The position numbers were made by a program, and so were the translations under genes. From JAZRUY01 sp045598845 (GTDB lineage: Bacteria; Verrucomicrobiota; Lentisphaeria; Victivallales; Victivallaceae), in contig JAZRUY010000110.1 of NCBI GenBank assembly GCA_045598845.1, positions 1 to 21,279 of the forward strand: a DNA stretch of 21,279 nucleotides, in the 5' to 3' direction. Of this stretch, positions 1-7,616 are shown in pieces. Position 1 is the first letter of the stretch, and every line of letters starts with the position of its first letter. The notes under the pieces were generated by a model. It did no database searches, was not told the DNA's origin, and worked only from the letters and a program-made list of their open reading frames with translations.

Positions 1-633
1 ATACCATCTGACCGCTTCCTCCTTATCAACGGTAACACCATAGCCGTGCTCGTAGCATATTCCGAGATTGAATTGCGCCTCGGCAACTCCCTGTTCGGCG
101 GCCTCACGGTACCATCTAACCGCTTCCTCCTTATCAACGGTAATGCCATAGCCGTGATCGTAGCATGTTCCGAGATTGTATTGCGCATCGGCGTCTCCCT
201 GTTCAGCGGCTATGCGAAACCATCTGACCGCTTCCTCCTTATCAACGGTGACGCCATAGCCGCGCTCGTAGCATATTCCGAGATTGTATTGCGCCTTGGC
301 ATGTCCCTGCTCGGCAGCCTCGCGGAACCATCTAACCGCTTCCGCCTTGTCAGCGGTAACCCCTTCGCCGTTATAGCAGCATAGTCCGAGATTGAATTGC
401 GCCTCGGCGAATCCCTGCTCGGCGGCTTTGCGAAACCATCTAACCGCTTCCTCCTTGTCAGTAGTAACTTCTTCGCCGTTATAGCAGCATACTCCGAGAT
501 TGAATTGCGCCTCGGCGTTTCCCGTTTCCGCATCCTGTCGTAATTGCGTTATATCCGTGCCGTATGCGGTCGCCGAAGCAAGCAGTAAAGCGGCGGCGCA
601 GAGGCGTGAAAAAAATCCGGCGGCGGTATCCAT
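1..633 (-). CDS. Secreted Sel1-repeat (TPR-like) protein, partial (3' end beyond window)
   Basis: Reading leftward from the ATG at 633-631, the frame stays open to base 1, so at least 211 codons are present and the C-terminus is missing. Residues 1-23 form a Sec signal peptide: a short N-region with one Arg, a run of Ala and Leu, and A-T-A before a likely cleavage at Y24. From about residue 38, four complete 36-residue Sel1-like units and part of a fifth follow. Each carries AxAQ(F/Y)NLG, then a G-x-G-V/I-T turn, then DKxEAVRW(F/Y)RxAAEQG. A GGAG ribosome site lies 8 bases before the ATG. Sel1 repeats are alpha-helical solenoids that mediate protein-protein contacts; the partner cannot be told from the sequence. 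Export to the periplasm or beyond is inferred from the signal peptide. Start and family are secure; function is unknown. Confidence 0.88.
   Translation of the reverse strand, partial: MDTAAGFFSRLCAAALLLASATAYGTDITQLRQDAETGNAEAQFNLGVCCYNGEEVTTDKEEAVRWFRKAAEQGFAEAQFNLGLCCYNGEGVTADKAEAVRWFREAAEQGHAKAQYNLGICYERGYGVTVDKEEAVRWFRIAAEQGDADAQYNLGTCYDHGYGITVDKEEAVRWYREAAEQGVAEAQFNLGICYEHGYGVTVDKEEAVRWY
8..547. repeat. 108-bp tandem DNA repeats encoding Sel1 units
   Basis: The motif ct(g/a)accgcttcc(t/g)cctt begins at 8, 116, 224, 332 and 440, an exact 108-bp period matching 36 codons. The first two units differ at about 16 of 108 positions by my hand count, clustered in the variable solenoid face. The array is in frame with the minus-strand coding region and continues beyond base 1. 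The similarity at DNA level, including synonymous sites, suggests recent duplication. Confidence 0.9.
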
Positions 634-672
634 GGTAAATTCTCCGTTTGTAAAAATTGTTTATGCGCAATT

Positions 673-693
673 ATTATAGTTGTTTGTAACAAC
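673..693 (-). promoter_or_regulatory. Promoter -10 box with adjoining palindrome, Sel1-repeat gene
   Basis: On the minus strand a perfect TATAAT lies at 678-673, about 40 bases before the ATG. Directly upstream, at 679-693, is a perfect inverted repeat GTTGTT-TGT-AACAAC. A -35 at the usual distance is weak (GATATT), so the palindrome may be an operator or activator site. The surroundings (about 640-760) are clearly AT-rich compared with the genes. Seen: the box and palindrome. Inferred: regulatory role. Confidence 0.5.
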
Positions 694-758
694 AAAATAT
701 CGCATATTATCTGCAAAATCAATGACGACAATAATTTTTTGTAAAAGCGGTAAACATT

Positions 759-779
759 AAAAAAGCGGTTCCTGGCTTT
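759..779 (-). terminator. murE: Weak possible intrinsic terminator after murE
   Basis: On the minus strand, directly after the murE TAA, AAAGC and GCTTT can pair around an 8-base loop, followed by a run of T. The stem is only five pairs and AT-rich, so it is a weak candidate. No better terminator is visible between murE and the Sel1-repeat gene. Confidence 0.3.
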
Positions 780-2268
780 ATTTGGCATACCGGATGCGGC
801 GTTCAAGCGCGCTCCGCACTTCTTCGCGGTCGTTAAAATGATGTCTGATCCCGCTGATTTCCTGATAATCCTCGTGTCCCTTGCCGGCTATCAGCACGGT
901 GTCTTCCGGAGCGGCTTCGGATACGGCCGCGGATATTGCCCGGCGGCGGTCGGGCTCGATGTTCACCGCGGCGCGGCGGTCCGCAGGTATGCCGGCATAG
1001 ATTTCCGCAATGATACTCTCCGGGGATTCCGAGCGCGGATTGTCCGAGGTGAGCCAAATCTTGTCCGCTCCGGCCGCTGCTGCGGTTCCCATCCGCGGCC
1101 GCTTGGTCCGGTCCCGGTCGCCTCCGGCGCCGAATACGCAGAACAGTTTTCCCTTGCACAATGGCCGCAGTGCGCACAGCACATTTTTGAGCGCGTCATC
1201 GGTATGGGCATAATCCACGAACACCGCCGGAGCGGCGCCGCCGCCGAATTTTTCCAGTCTTCCCGGCACCTGGGGAATGCTGGGCAGCGCGGCGCGTATT
1301 TCGTCCGCCGGAAGCCCGAACTCCATGGCGGCGAGTATCACTCCGGCTATGTTGTAAATATTGTGCTTCCCTATCAGCGGGGCGGAAAAACGCTCGTCCG
1401 CTCCGTTCCGCGTCACGGAAAAGGACGAGCCTTCCCTGTTCATTGCGGCATCGGTGAGCCGGCATTCAGCATCGGGGGAGAACCCGAAGGAAATACAGCG
1501 TATTCCGGCGGCGCGCAGTTCGTCGGTCAGCCTGATTCCCCAGGCGTCATCGCAATTCACGATCGCCGCTCCGTCTGACGCCAGATGTTCGGTAAAGAGC
1601 CTGCGCTTGGCGAGGTAGCAGTTCTCCATCGTGCCGTGATAGTCCAGATGGTCGCCGGTCAGGTTGGTGAACACCGCCGCCCGGCAGCGCAGATTCCCGG
1701 TGCGGTTCTGATCCAGCGAGTGGCTGGAAAATTCCACCGCCGCATAACCGAGCCCGTGGTTCACCATTGTTGCGAGCAACGGATAGAGCTGCTCCGCCCC
1801 CGGGGTGGTGCGGTCGGCGGAAATGAAATTTCTGCCGTCGTAATTGGACACGGTGCCGATGAGCCCGCATTTTTTCCCGGACGCTTCCAGCAGCGAGCGC
1901 ATCAGCCAGCATCCGGTGGTTTTTCCGTTGGTGCCGGTAATGCCGAAAATATCCAGATGCTCGTCCGGATTGTTGCTGAGAGCCCGGCAAGTATGCAGAT
2001 ATGCGGTCCGGGGATTTTCCGTTTGAATCCACAGCGCTTCCGGATGCCGTCCGTCGTACGCGGCGGAGCATACCACCGCGGCGGCGCCTTGCTCCAGCGC
2101 CGGAATGATGTACCGTGCGCCGTCGGCCTCCGAACCGCTGAAAGCGAAAAAAACATCGCCGGGGCGGATGTTTCTGGAGTCGCAGCTTATTCTGCCGGAA
2201 AATGGCGTATTCCCGCCGCCGGAGCGACTGCCTGGCAGACTGGCGAGGATGGCGGCGATATCCGGCAT
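778..2268 (-). CDS. murE: UDP-MurNAc-tripeptide synthetase MurE (meso-DAP adding)
   Basis: This cytoplasmic Mur ligase adds the third residue of the peptidoglycan stem peptide to UDP-MurNAc-L-Ala-D-Glu, using ATP. The 496-residue product has the family features in order: ATP-binding TGTNGKTT (111-118), DRTTPG (152-157), the TNLTGDHLDYHG block (201-212), the Lys that is normally carbamylated in YLAKRRLF (K221), VDYAHTDDAL (351-360), GAGGDRD (380-386) and DNPR (409-412). DNPR is the known signature for meso-diaminopimelate rather than lysine. I chose the ATG at 2268 (MPDIAAIL). A longer frame open to 2406 only adds an Arg-rich stretch inside murF. The murF stop and this start are two bases apart (TGATAATG), so translational coupling is likely. 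Length is typical. Confidence 0.95.
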   Translation of the reverse strand: MPDIAAILASLPGSRSGGGNTPFSGRISCDSRNIRPGDVFFAFSGSEADGARYIIPALEQGAAAVVCSAAYDGRHPEALWIQTENPRTAYLHTCRALSNNPDEHLDIFGITGTNGKTTGCWLMRSLLEASGKKCGLIGTVSNYDGRNFISADRTTPGAEQLYPLLATMVNHGLGYAAVEFSSHSLDQNRTGNLRCRAAVFTNLTGDHLDYHGTMENCYLAKRRLFTEHLASDGAAIVNCDDAWGIRLTDELRAAGIRCISFGFSPDAECRLTDAAMNREGSSFSVTRNGADERFSAPLIGKHNIYNIAGVILAAMEFGLPADEIRAALPSIPQVPGRLEKFGGGAAPAVFVDYAHTDDALKNVLCALRPLCKGKLFCVFGAGGDRDRTKRPRMGTAAAAGADKIWLTSDNPRSESPESIIAEIYAGIPADRRAAVNIEPDRRRAISAAVSEAAPEDTVLIAGKGHEDYQEISGIRHHFNDREEVRSALERRIRYAK

Positions 2269-2270
2269 TA

Positions 2271-3659
2271 TCAGCGCGCTTCCGGCGGCAGCGCCAACTC
2301 CACCCGGGTGCCGCGCGATCCTTTGGCGAATACGGTATGGCATCCGGCGGCGAGCTCGGCTACCCGGTGCGCGGCGGTTTCCGCATCGGCATACCATTCC
2401 GGGCATCCGGTGGCGGCGAAACCTTCTCCGATCAGTACTATCTTCGCCCGCGGCAGTTTTTCCCGGGCGGCGCGGTAAACGTTGAGGTGTTCTTTTTCCG
2501 CTCCGGCTCCCAGTTCGCGCATGGTGCCCAGCACCAGCAGCAGCCCGCTGCCGTCCGGCAACGCTTCGGCCAGCATTTCCATCCCCGCCAGCATGCCGGC
2601 GGGACTGGCGTTGTACGCATCGTTGATGTACAGCGTATTGCCGATTCTGATTTGCTTCCCGCGCATACCGGGCAACCGGGTTTCCGCCAGACCGGCGGCG
2701 ATAACCGCCGGAGGAATTCCCAGTGCCAGCGCCGTTGATGCGGCGGCGGCGGCATTGAGTGCCTGATGCCGTCCGGATAAACGCCAGCGCACCCGGTGCG
2801 ATGACTTGTCCGGGAAATGCAGGGAAAATACGGATCCGTTCAGATTTCCGCCTTCATATTCGGCGGTGACATCGGCGCGGGAACCGGTAAAGCCGAAAGT
2901 GAGCCGCGGATGGCGCGAAGCCGCCGCTTCGAGTAACTCGTGTCCGGGGGATTCCGCCGGCATACAGGCGGTGCCGCCGGGGCGCAATGCCGACCATACG
3001 GCGGATTTTTCCAGCGCCACGCCGTCCAGATCGCGGAAAAATTCCAGATGGCACGGCGCAATGGAATTCACCAGCGCGGCATCCGGCGCCGCACAGAAAG
3101 ACAGCGGCGCGATTTCCCCGAAACGGTTGGACCCCATCTCGATTACGGCATAACGGTGTTCCGCGGTAAGGCGCATCAGGTTCAGCGGCACACCTACCTG
3201 GTTGTTGGTGTTTTCCAAAGTGTAGAGCACCGCATTTTCATCCCCGGCGGCGGCGGAAAATACCGCCCGCAGCATCTCTTTGACGCTGGTCTTGCCTACG
3301 CTGCCGGTTACGGCGGCGAGTTTCAGACCGGGAAAGCGCAGCCGGTGAAAGCGCGCGATGCGCTGCCATGCGGTCAAGGTGTTTTTTACCGCCAGTACCG
3401 GCAGCGCGCATCCGGCCGGCACGGCATCGGCCCGGTCGGCCGCGATGCAGAGCGCGGCGGCTCCCGCCTGCTCCGCGGCGGCTAAAAAAGCGTGTCCGTC
3501 GAACCGTTCGCCGCTCAAGGCGAGAAACATTTTCCCTTCGCCGGATTCGCGGCTGTCGGTATATACTGACAGATCACTGCCGGGAATTCCGCGCAGCCAC
3601 TCGCCGCCGGCGGCATCGAGTAGTTCGGCGGCGCTGAAACGCGGGCTATTCGTTGACAT
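2271..3659 (-). CDS. murF: UDP-MurNAc-tripeptide:D-Ala-D-Ala ligase MurF
   Basis: MurF joins D-Ala-D-Ala to the UDP-MurNAc tripeptide in the cytoplasm, the last soluble step of the precursor. The 462-residue protein shows an N-terminal substrate domain with YTDSRESGEGKMFLALSGERFDGHAF, then the P-loop TGSVGKTS (118-125) followed by VKEM, then NTNNQVGVPLNL, VIEMGSN and INDAYNASPAGM, all diagnostic for MurF. The gene overlaps the end of the upstream lipoprotein gene by 14 bases and ends two bases before murE, so the three are one transcription unit. The order murF-murE is the reverse of the common dcw arrangement, and the other dcw genes are not adjacent. The P-loop ends GKTS where GKTT is more common, which should still function. 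Confidence 0.95.
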   Translation of the reverse strand: MSTNSPRFSAAELLDAAGGEWLRGIPGSDLSVYTDSRESGEGKMFLALSGERFDGHAFLAAAEQAGAAALCIAADRADAVPAGCALPVLAVKNTLTAWQRIARFHRLRFPGLKLAAVTGSVGKTSVKEMLRAVFSAAAGDENAVLYTLENTNNQVGVPLNLMRLTAEHRYAVIEMGSNRFGEIAPLSFCAAPDAALVNSIAPCHLEFFRDLDGVALEKSAVWSALRPGGTACMPAESPGHELLEAAASRHPRLTFGFTGSRADVTAEYEGGNLNGSVFSLHFPDKSSHRVRWRLSGRHQALNAAAAASTALALGIPPAVIAAGLAETRLPGMRGKQIRIGNTLYINDAYNASPAGMLAGMEMLAEALPDGSGLLLVLGTMRELGAGAEKEHLNVYRAAREKLPRAKIVLIGEGFAATGCPEWYADAETAAHRVAELAAGCHTVFAKGSRGTRVELALPPEAR

Positions 3660-4239
3660 TGAACAGTTCTCTTACTGTGTCGCCATCGAATATCACCCGC
3701 ACCGAGCGGGAGGGAGAAATCCAGTAGTACCAGGTTTCATTGCGCAGATCCGGAGTGCGCACCGCCGGCGGCGCCCCGTAGGAGAGCAGCACTTCGCGCC
3801 GGGTCATGCCCGGCATCACTCTTCCCAGCCTGATTTGGTTGAGCGCCCGCGGACTGATGCCTTCGAACAGTTTGTCCGGCGGTTCCAGCGTAAATACCGA
3901 TTCGATGAAGTCGCGCATGCTCTGCAGCCGGTAGGCCGGTCGGTAGTCGATTTTGTAGGTATTGCCGGCCGTGTCGGTGAATTCGATGGAGCCGTTGTCG
4001 GTCAGCCAGGTGCGGGTAGTGCGTACCGGCACGATTTCGCTTCCGACGGGCAGGAAAGAGCCGTCCTGGATATTCAGGCAGCTGATATCTTCCGGATCCA
4101 GATACCAGAGGTTGCATTTGGTATAGATATGGTCATTCAGCCCCGGTTGCAGCACTTCGGCCACGGTTACCGGGTCGGTGGTGCATCCCGCAAGCAGCAA
4201 TGCGGCGGCGGCGATGCAGAGAGAAAGAAGCTTTTTCAC
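3646..4239 (-). CDS. BamE/SmpA-like outer-membrane lipoprotein
   Basis: The 197-residue product starts with a lipoprotein signal peptide: MKKLLSLC, a hydrophobic core, then lipobox LAGC with the acylated cysteine at C19. The following residue is Thr, so outer-membrane sorting is likely. The C-terminal third (about 130-195) reads LGRVMPGMTRREVLLSYGAPP, later WYYWISPSRSVRVIFDGDTVREL. This is the pattern of the SmpA/OmlA/BamE fold, whose members bind the BamA outer-membrane assembly machine or other envelope partners. Translation starts at GTG, with AAAGG eight bases upstream. It is the first gene of the operon and overlaps murF by 14 bases. The BamE-like assignment comes from motif shape; the middle region (about 40-125) is not recognised. 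It may be a BamE-domain lipoprotein of other function rather than BamE itself. Confidence 0.7.
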   Translation of the reverse strand: MKKLLSLCIAAAALLLAGCTTDPVTVAEVLQPGLNDHIYTKCNLWYLDPEDISCLNIQDGSFLPVGSEIVPVRTTRTWLTDNGSIEFTDTAGNTYKIDYRPAYRLQSMRDFIESVFTLEPPDKLFEGISPRALNQIRLGRVMPGMTRREVLLSYGAPPAVRTPDLRNETWYYWISPSRSVRVIFDGDTVRELFNVNE

Positions 4240-4291
4240 GTTGCGGACCTTTCTTAAACCGGTTTTTCAAAGGGAAATACTTCCGTGGCTT

Positions 4292-4320
4292 AATCTAACT
4301 TGCCCGGTGCCCTTTGACAA
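4292..4320 (-). promoter_or_regulatory. Promoter for lipoprotein-murF-murE operon
   Basis: On the minus strand TTGTCA (4320-4315) and TAGATT (4297-4292) are separated by 17 bases, a good sigma70-type match, about 53 bases before the GTG start. It lies back to back with the pepF promoter. Confidence 0.55.
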
Positions 4321-4354
4321 GGATTTTTATTGAAATTTAACAGTTGACCGGCGA

Positions 4355-4382
4355 TTGTTAAAAGCATCCCGCCGGTTATATT
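4355..4382 (+). promoter_or_regulatory. Promoter for pepF operon
   Basis: TTGTTA (4355-4360) and TATATT (4377-4382) with a 16-base spacer, about 90 bases before the pepF ATG. A TATACT overlaps at 4382-4387. The nearby TTGACC (4344) has no -10 at a suitable distance. Assignment is by consensus only. Confidence 0.45.
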
Positions 4383-4473
4383 ATACTCTTGGTGCGATGC
4401 ACTGCACACAGGTTCGGTTTGCCGCCTGTTGGGTATAGTCTTCAACTCATAATTCGCATTGTCGGGGAATGAT

Positions 4474-6249
4474 ATGAATCAAACGGAAAAATTGCCGGTC
4501 TGGAATCTGGAGGCGCTGTATCCATCGTCCGAGGCATGGGAGAGCGATTTCGCCAGAGTGCGCGGCGTTGCCATGGCCGCCGCCGCTTTCAAGGGGCGGC
4601 TGAAAGAATCGCCGGCGGTGCTGCGTCGGGCGCTGGAGGCGCTGGAACAGTACAGCCGCCTGGTCAGCCGGCTGTATGTGTATGCGAACTGCCGGTCGGA
4701 TGAAAACACCGCCGACAACACCGCCCGCGGCCGGGTTGAGCGGCTGAGTGCGCTGACCACCGAATTGAGCGAGTGCGGCAGTTATTTTACCCCGGAATGT
4801 CTGGCGATGCCTTCCGCCCGGTTGCGCGAATTCATGAATTCGGAGGAACTTGCGCTGTACCGGCGGGAATTCGAGGAAATGCTGCGTGAAAAAAAACATG
4901 TGCTTTCCGCCAAAGAGGAACGGCTGCTGGGTATGCTTTCCGATGCGCTGGGCACTCCTTCCGACTGCTTCGAAATGCTCAGCGATGCCGATATGCGTTT
5001 CGGTTCCGTCCGCGGACCGGAGGGCAAATCCATGGAACTCACCCACGGTAATTACCGGATTTTCGCTGAATGTCCCGACCGGGCGGTGCGCCGGGCGGCT
5101 TTTGTGCGGATGCACTCCACTTTCAAAAAGTACCGTAATACTTTTTCCGCCACTTTGGGCGGTGAAGTCCGTACTGCGGTGGCGGAGGCTAAAATCCGCA
5201 GGTATCCGTCGGCGCTGGCGGCCGCGCTGTCCGGCGACAATGTTCCCGAGTCGGTTTATACCGGTCTGATCGATGCGGTGCACGGCAATCTGGATGCCAT
5301 GTACGGTTATATGGAGTTGCGCCGCCGGGTGCTGGGGCTGGAAAAACTGGATATGTACGATCTGCACAACCCGCTGGTCGATTCCTGCCGCCGCAAATAC
5401 AGTTTCGCCGAAGCGGAGCAGCTGGTCAAAGCCGCCCTGGCGCCGCTGGGCGGAGAATATCTCGCCGGGCTGAACCGCGCTTTCACCGAGCATTGGATCG
5501 ATGCGCCGGAGCGGCGCGGCAAAAGGTCGGGCGCCTATTCCGGCGGATGCTATGACAGTTATCCCTATGTGCTGCTCAATTACAACGGCACTCTCGATGA
5601 TGTGTTCACTCTGGCTCACGAGCTGGGGCACTCGATGCACAGCAGTTATTCCCGCGCCGGCCAGCCTTATCCGTATGCAGACTACCGTATTTTCGTGGCT
5701 GAAGTGGCGAGCACCACTAACGAGATGCTGCTGCTGGAAAAACTTATGGCGGAGAATAAAGACGACCGCAAGATGCGCGCTTATCTGCTCAGTCATCTGG
5801 CCGATGAGATCCGGGGCACGATTTTCCGACAGACCATGTTCGCCGAGTTCGAACTGAAAATTCACCGGGCGGCCGAGTCCGGAGTCCCTCTGACGGCGGA
5901 TTTTCTCAGCCGCACCTATGCGGATTTGAACCGGCTTTACCACGGTCCGGCGGTAAAACCGCACCCGCTTATCGGTATGGAATGGGCGAGAATCCCGCAT
6001 TTCTACTACGGGTTTTATGTGTACAAATATGCCACAGGGATGTCGGCGGCGATAAAATTGAGCCGCGGCATACTTTCCGGCGACATCCGCAGACGCGACG
6101 CCTATTTCGGATTCCTGAAAGCCGGTTCGAGCAAAGATGTGCTGGATATTATGCGGGATGCCGGCGCCGATCTGCGTACTCCGGATACTGTGAACGCGGC
6201 GATGGATTATTTCCGCCGGGTGGTGGCGGAACTGGAAACTCTGCTGTGA
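4474..6249 (+). CDS. pepF: Oligoendopeptidase F (M3B zinc metallopeptidase)
   Basis: This cytosolic enzyme trims short peptides during peptide recycling or nutrition. The 591-residue product has the M3 zinc site HELGH (H382, E383, H386) in LAHELGHSMHS and the third ligand E410 in AEVASTTNE. The substrate-pocket stretch HFYYGFYVYKYATGM is near the C-terminus. The N-terminal half is the usual helical PepF domain (WNLEALYPS at the start). There is no signal peptide. The ATG at 4474 is chosen because GGGGA precedes it at good spacing; an in-frame TTG at 4459 lacks this. It is the first gene of a rightward run of three, with 25 bases to the next gene. Length is normal for the family. Confidence 0.95.
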   Translation: MNQTEKLPVWNLEALYPSSEAWESDFARVRGVAMAAAAFKGRLKESPAVLRRALEALEQYSRLVSRLYVYANCRSDENTADNTARGRVERLSALTTELSECGSYFTPECLAMPSARLREFMNSEELALYRREFEEMLREKKHVLSAKEERLLGMLSDALGTPSDCFEMLSDADMRFGSVRGPEGKSMELTHGNYRIFAECPDRAVRRAAFVRMHSTFKKYRNTFSATLGGEVRTAVAEAKIRRYPSALAAALSGDNVPESVYTGLIDAVHGNLDAMYGYMELRRRVLGLEKLDMYDLHNPLVDSCRRKYSFAEAEQLVKAALAPLGGEYLAGLNRAFTEHWIDAPERRGKRSGAYSGGCYDSYPYVLLNYNGTLDDVFTLAHELGHSMHSSYSRAGQPYPYADYRIFVAEVASTTNEMLLLEKLMAENKDDRKMRAYLLSHLADEIRGTIFRQTMFAEFELKIHRAAESGVPLTADFLSRTYADLNRLYHGPAVKPHPLIGMEWARIPHFYYGFYVYKYATGMSAAIKLSRGILSGDIRRRDAYFGFLKAGSSKDVLDIMRDAGADLRTPDTVNAAMDYFRRVVAELETLL

Positions 6250-6274
6250 TCAAAATCTGAAAAAGGAAAATTTT

Positions 6275-6601
6275 ATGGAACAACAGGATTGGGCGCAGAT
6301 CTGCGAAGCGGTTATGCTGCTTTGTTTCGGTTTCAGCTGGCCGATGGCGATACTCAAAACAATCCGGGCGAAAAATCCTGCGGGAAAGAGTCTGCTTTTC
6401 GCCTGGCTGATTATCGCCGGATATATCGCCGGTATGGTGCGCAACGCGCTTTGCGGCATCAATGCGGTTTTCGCTCTGTATTTGATAAATACCATGATGG
6501 TGGCGACGGACACCGCGCTCACTTATTATTACCTCGCCGTGAACCGCCGCTGTGAGGCGGATGAAAGACAAAGGCAACTTTCGGACCGCTTGAAAAAATA
6601 A
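6275..6601 (+). CDS. Small three-helix membrane protein, PQ-loop/SemiSWEET-like
   Basis: The 108-residue product has three hydrophobic helices (about 9-25, 37-56 and 63-87) and a charged tail (90-108). Helix 1 contains CFGFSWPMAILKTIRAKNPAGKS, which resembles the PQ-loop layout: a Pro in the first helix, then a basic loop, then G-K-S opening helix 2. Such small proteins can dimerise into sugar or metabolite transporters (SemiSWEET), but the exact PQ or PN pair is not present, so transport is only a suggestion. AAGGAA lies just upstream of the ATG. Two stops (TAA TAA) end it. It sits between pepF and rubrerythrin, close enough to pepF for shared transcription. Function is unassigned. Confidence 0.75.
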   Translation: MEQQDWAQICEAVMLLCFGFSWPMAILKTIRAKNPAGKSLLFAWLIIAGYIAGMVRNALCGINAVFALYLINTMMVATDTALTYYYLAVNRRCEADERQRQLSDRLKK

Positions 6602-6682
6602 TAATCCTTACTATATTTGTGAAAGATAACGATGAGCCGTTTCCGGCGCATTGAAATTCAACTTCAACCGTGGAGGTAAAAC

Positions 6683-7216
6683 ATGGATCTCAAAAACAGC
6701 AAAACCGCCGCCAATCTGGCTTTCGCCTTCGCCGGTGAATCCCAGGCCAGAAACAAGTACAGTTATTTCGCCAGCGCCGCGCGCAAGCAGGGCTACGAGC
6801 AGATTGCGGCGATTTTTGAGGCTACCGCCAACAACGAGAAGGAGCATGCCAAACTCTGGTTTAAGGAGCTGGGGCTGCTGGGCGATACCGCCGCCAATCT
6901 GAAAGCCGCGGCCGCCGGCGAACATGAGGAATGGACGGAGATGTACAAGAATTTCTCCAAGGTCGCGGCTGAAGAGGGGTTCAAGGAGCTGTCGGTCAAA
7001 TTCGCCCAGGTGGCTGAGATTGAGAAACGCCACGAGGAGCGTTATCTGAAACTGCTGGCGAATCTGGAATCCGGCGAAGTATGGGAGCGCAAGGAGGCGA
7101 AACGCTGGGAGTGCCGCAACTGCGGTCATATCTATGTGGGAGAAAAGGCTCCGGAACTCTGTCCGGTCTGCAAGCATCCGCAGGCTTATTTCGAAATTTC
7201 CGCCGAGAATTTCTAA
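6683..7216 (+). CDS. rbr: Rubrerythrin
   Basis: Rubrerythrin reduces hydrogen peroxide in the cytoplasm of anaerobes and microaerobes using a diiron centre fed by an attached rubredoxin. The 177-residue product has the ferritin-like four-helix domain with iron-ligand motifs [10 protein letters not shown] (E19) and NNEKEHAK near the N-terminus and further Glu/His motifs [10 protein letters not shown]. The C-terminal rubredoxin domain has C144-x2-C147 and C160-x2-C163 (ECRNCGHIY and ELCPVCKHP). A strong GGAGGT lies six bases before the ATG. The 81-base gap from the preceding gene could hold a separate promoter, but I see no convincing one. Length and domain order are classical. A strong terminator follows. 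Confidence 0.96.
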   Translation: MDLKNSKTAANLAFAFAGESQARNKYSYFASAARKQGYEQIAAIFEATANNEKEHAKLWFKELGLLGDTAANLKAAAAGEHEEWTEMYKNFSKVAAEEGFKELSVKFAQVAEIEKRHEERYLKLLANLESGEVWERKEAKRWECRNCGHIYVGEKAPELCPVCKHPQAYFEISAENF

Positions 7217-7235
7217 GCGGAAAGTTTAAATCATG

Positions 7236-7268
7236 AAAAACGCGCCAATTGAACTGGCGCGTTTTTTA
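7236..7268. terminator. Intrinsic terminator after rubrerythrin (bidirectional form)
   Basis: An 8-bp perfect stem (7240-7247 with 7255-7262, ACGCGCCA/TGGCGCGT), a 7-base loop and six T (7262-7267). Five A before the stem (7236-7240) let it also serve the leftward Lrp-like gene, whose stop is at 7335. Confidence 0.85.
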
Positions 7269-7334
7269 TCCGTCTAACAGCGGACCGCCGTCCTGTCAGG
7301 CGATGCGCACAGGGCGCTGCGGAATTTCCGGCAA

Positions 7335-7616
7335 TTATCCGTTTAAGCCGAGAAATATTTTATCCAGATCCACTTTGGCGTAGCTGTTCATGGTCACCAG
7401 AGTTTTGGTATGCACGATGCCGCGGATATCCTTGGTCATCCGGTTGGTGATCACATCCGCCAGCGCGAAATTGTCCGCCACCCGGATCATCACCACCAGA
7501 TCGTATTCTCCGGCCACCGCGTAAACTTCGGTTACGCCTTTAAGTTTCATCAGGCTGTCGATGCATTCGGCGAGCATCGGCCGCTCCACATTCACCAGTA
7601 CGATTCCGGTTACCAT
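7335..7616 (-). CDS. Stand-alone Lrp/AsnC effector-binding (RAM) domain protein
   Basis: The 93-residue product has the beta-alpha-beta-beta-alpha-beta pattern of the Lrp/AsnC C-terminal domain: VTGIVLVNVE, CIDSLMKLKGVTEVYAVAGEYDLVVMIRVADN, then RMTKDIRGIVHTKTLVTMNSY. The usual N-terminal helix-turn-helix is absent, so it should not bind DNA by itself. Members of this stand-alone class bind amino acids and may assemble with full Lrp proteins. The start at 7616 is fixed by GGAGGT six bases upstream; an earlier in-frame ATG at 7631 overlaps that site. It faces rubrerythrin convergently and lies downstream of tyrS on the same strand, separated by a terminator. Confidence 0.85.
   Translation of the reverse strand: MVTGIVLVNVERPMLAECIDSLMKLKGVTEVYAVAGEYDLVVMIRVADNFALADVITNRMTKDIRGIVHTKTLVTMNSYAKVDLDKIFLGLNG

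Noticed and set aside
46..533. Open reading frames on both strands across the first 530 bases with repeated peptide motifs
   Set aside because: They are frame shadows of the Sel1 repeats: the 108-bp period keeps all frames open together. Only the minus-strand frame with the signal peptide and Sel1 consensus makes sense.
1..547. Possible CRISPR array because of evenly spaced repeats
   Set aside because: Units are 108 bp, contiguous without unique spacers, in frame with coding sequence, and translate to Sel1 units.
838..2478. Plus-strand open frames across murE
   Set aside because: No recognisable domains; they mirror murE and murF, whose motifs are intact on the minus strand.
4459..4473. Upstream TTG start for pepF
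   Set aside because: No ribosome site for it; GGGGA sits at proper spacing for the ATG at 4474.
4447..6000. 517-codon open frame antisense to pepF
   Set aside because: Composition (rich in H, Q, R, G) and lack of motifs mark it as a mirror of the GC-biased pepF codons; pepF has its full catalytic site.
6651..6661. TTGAA-A-TTCAA palindrome before rubrerythrin as a possible PerR-type operator
   Set aside because: It does not match the PerR box consensus and no promoter boxes lie around it; too short to claim.
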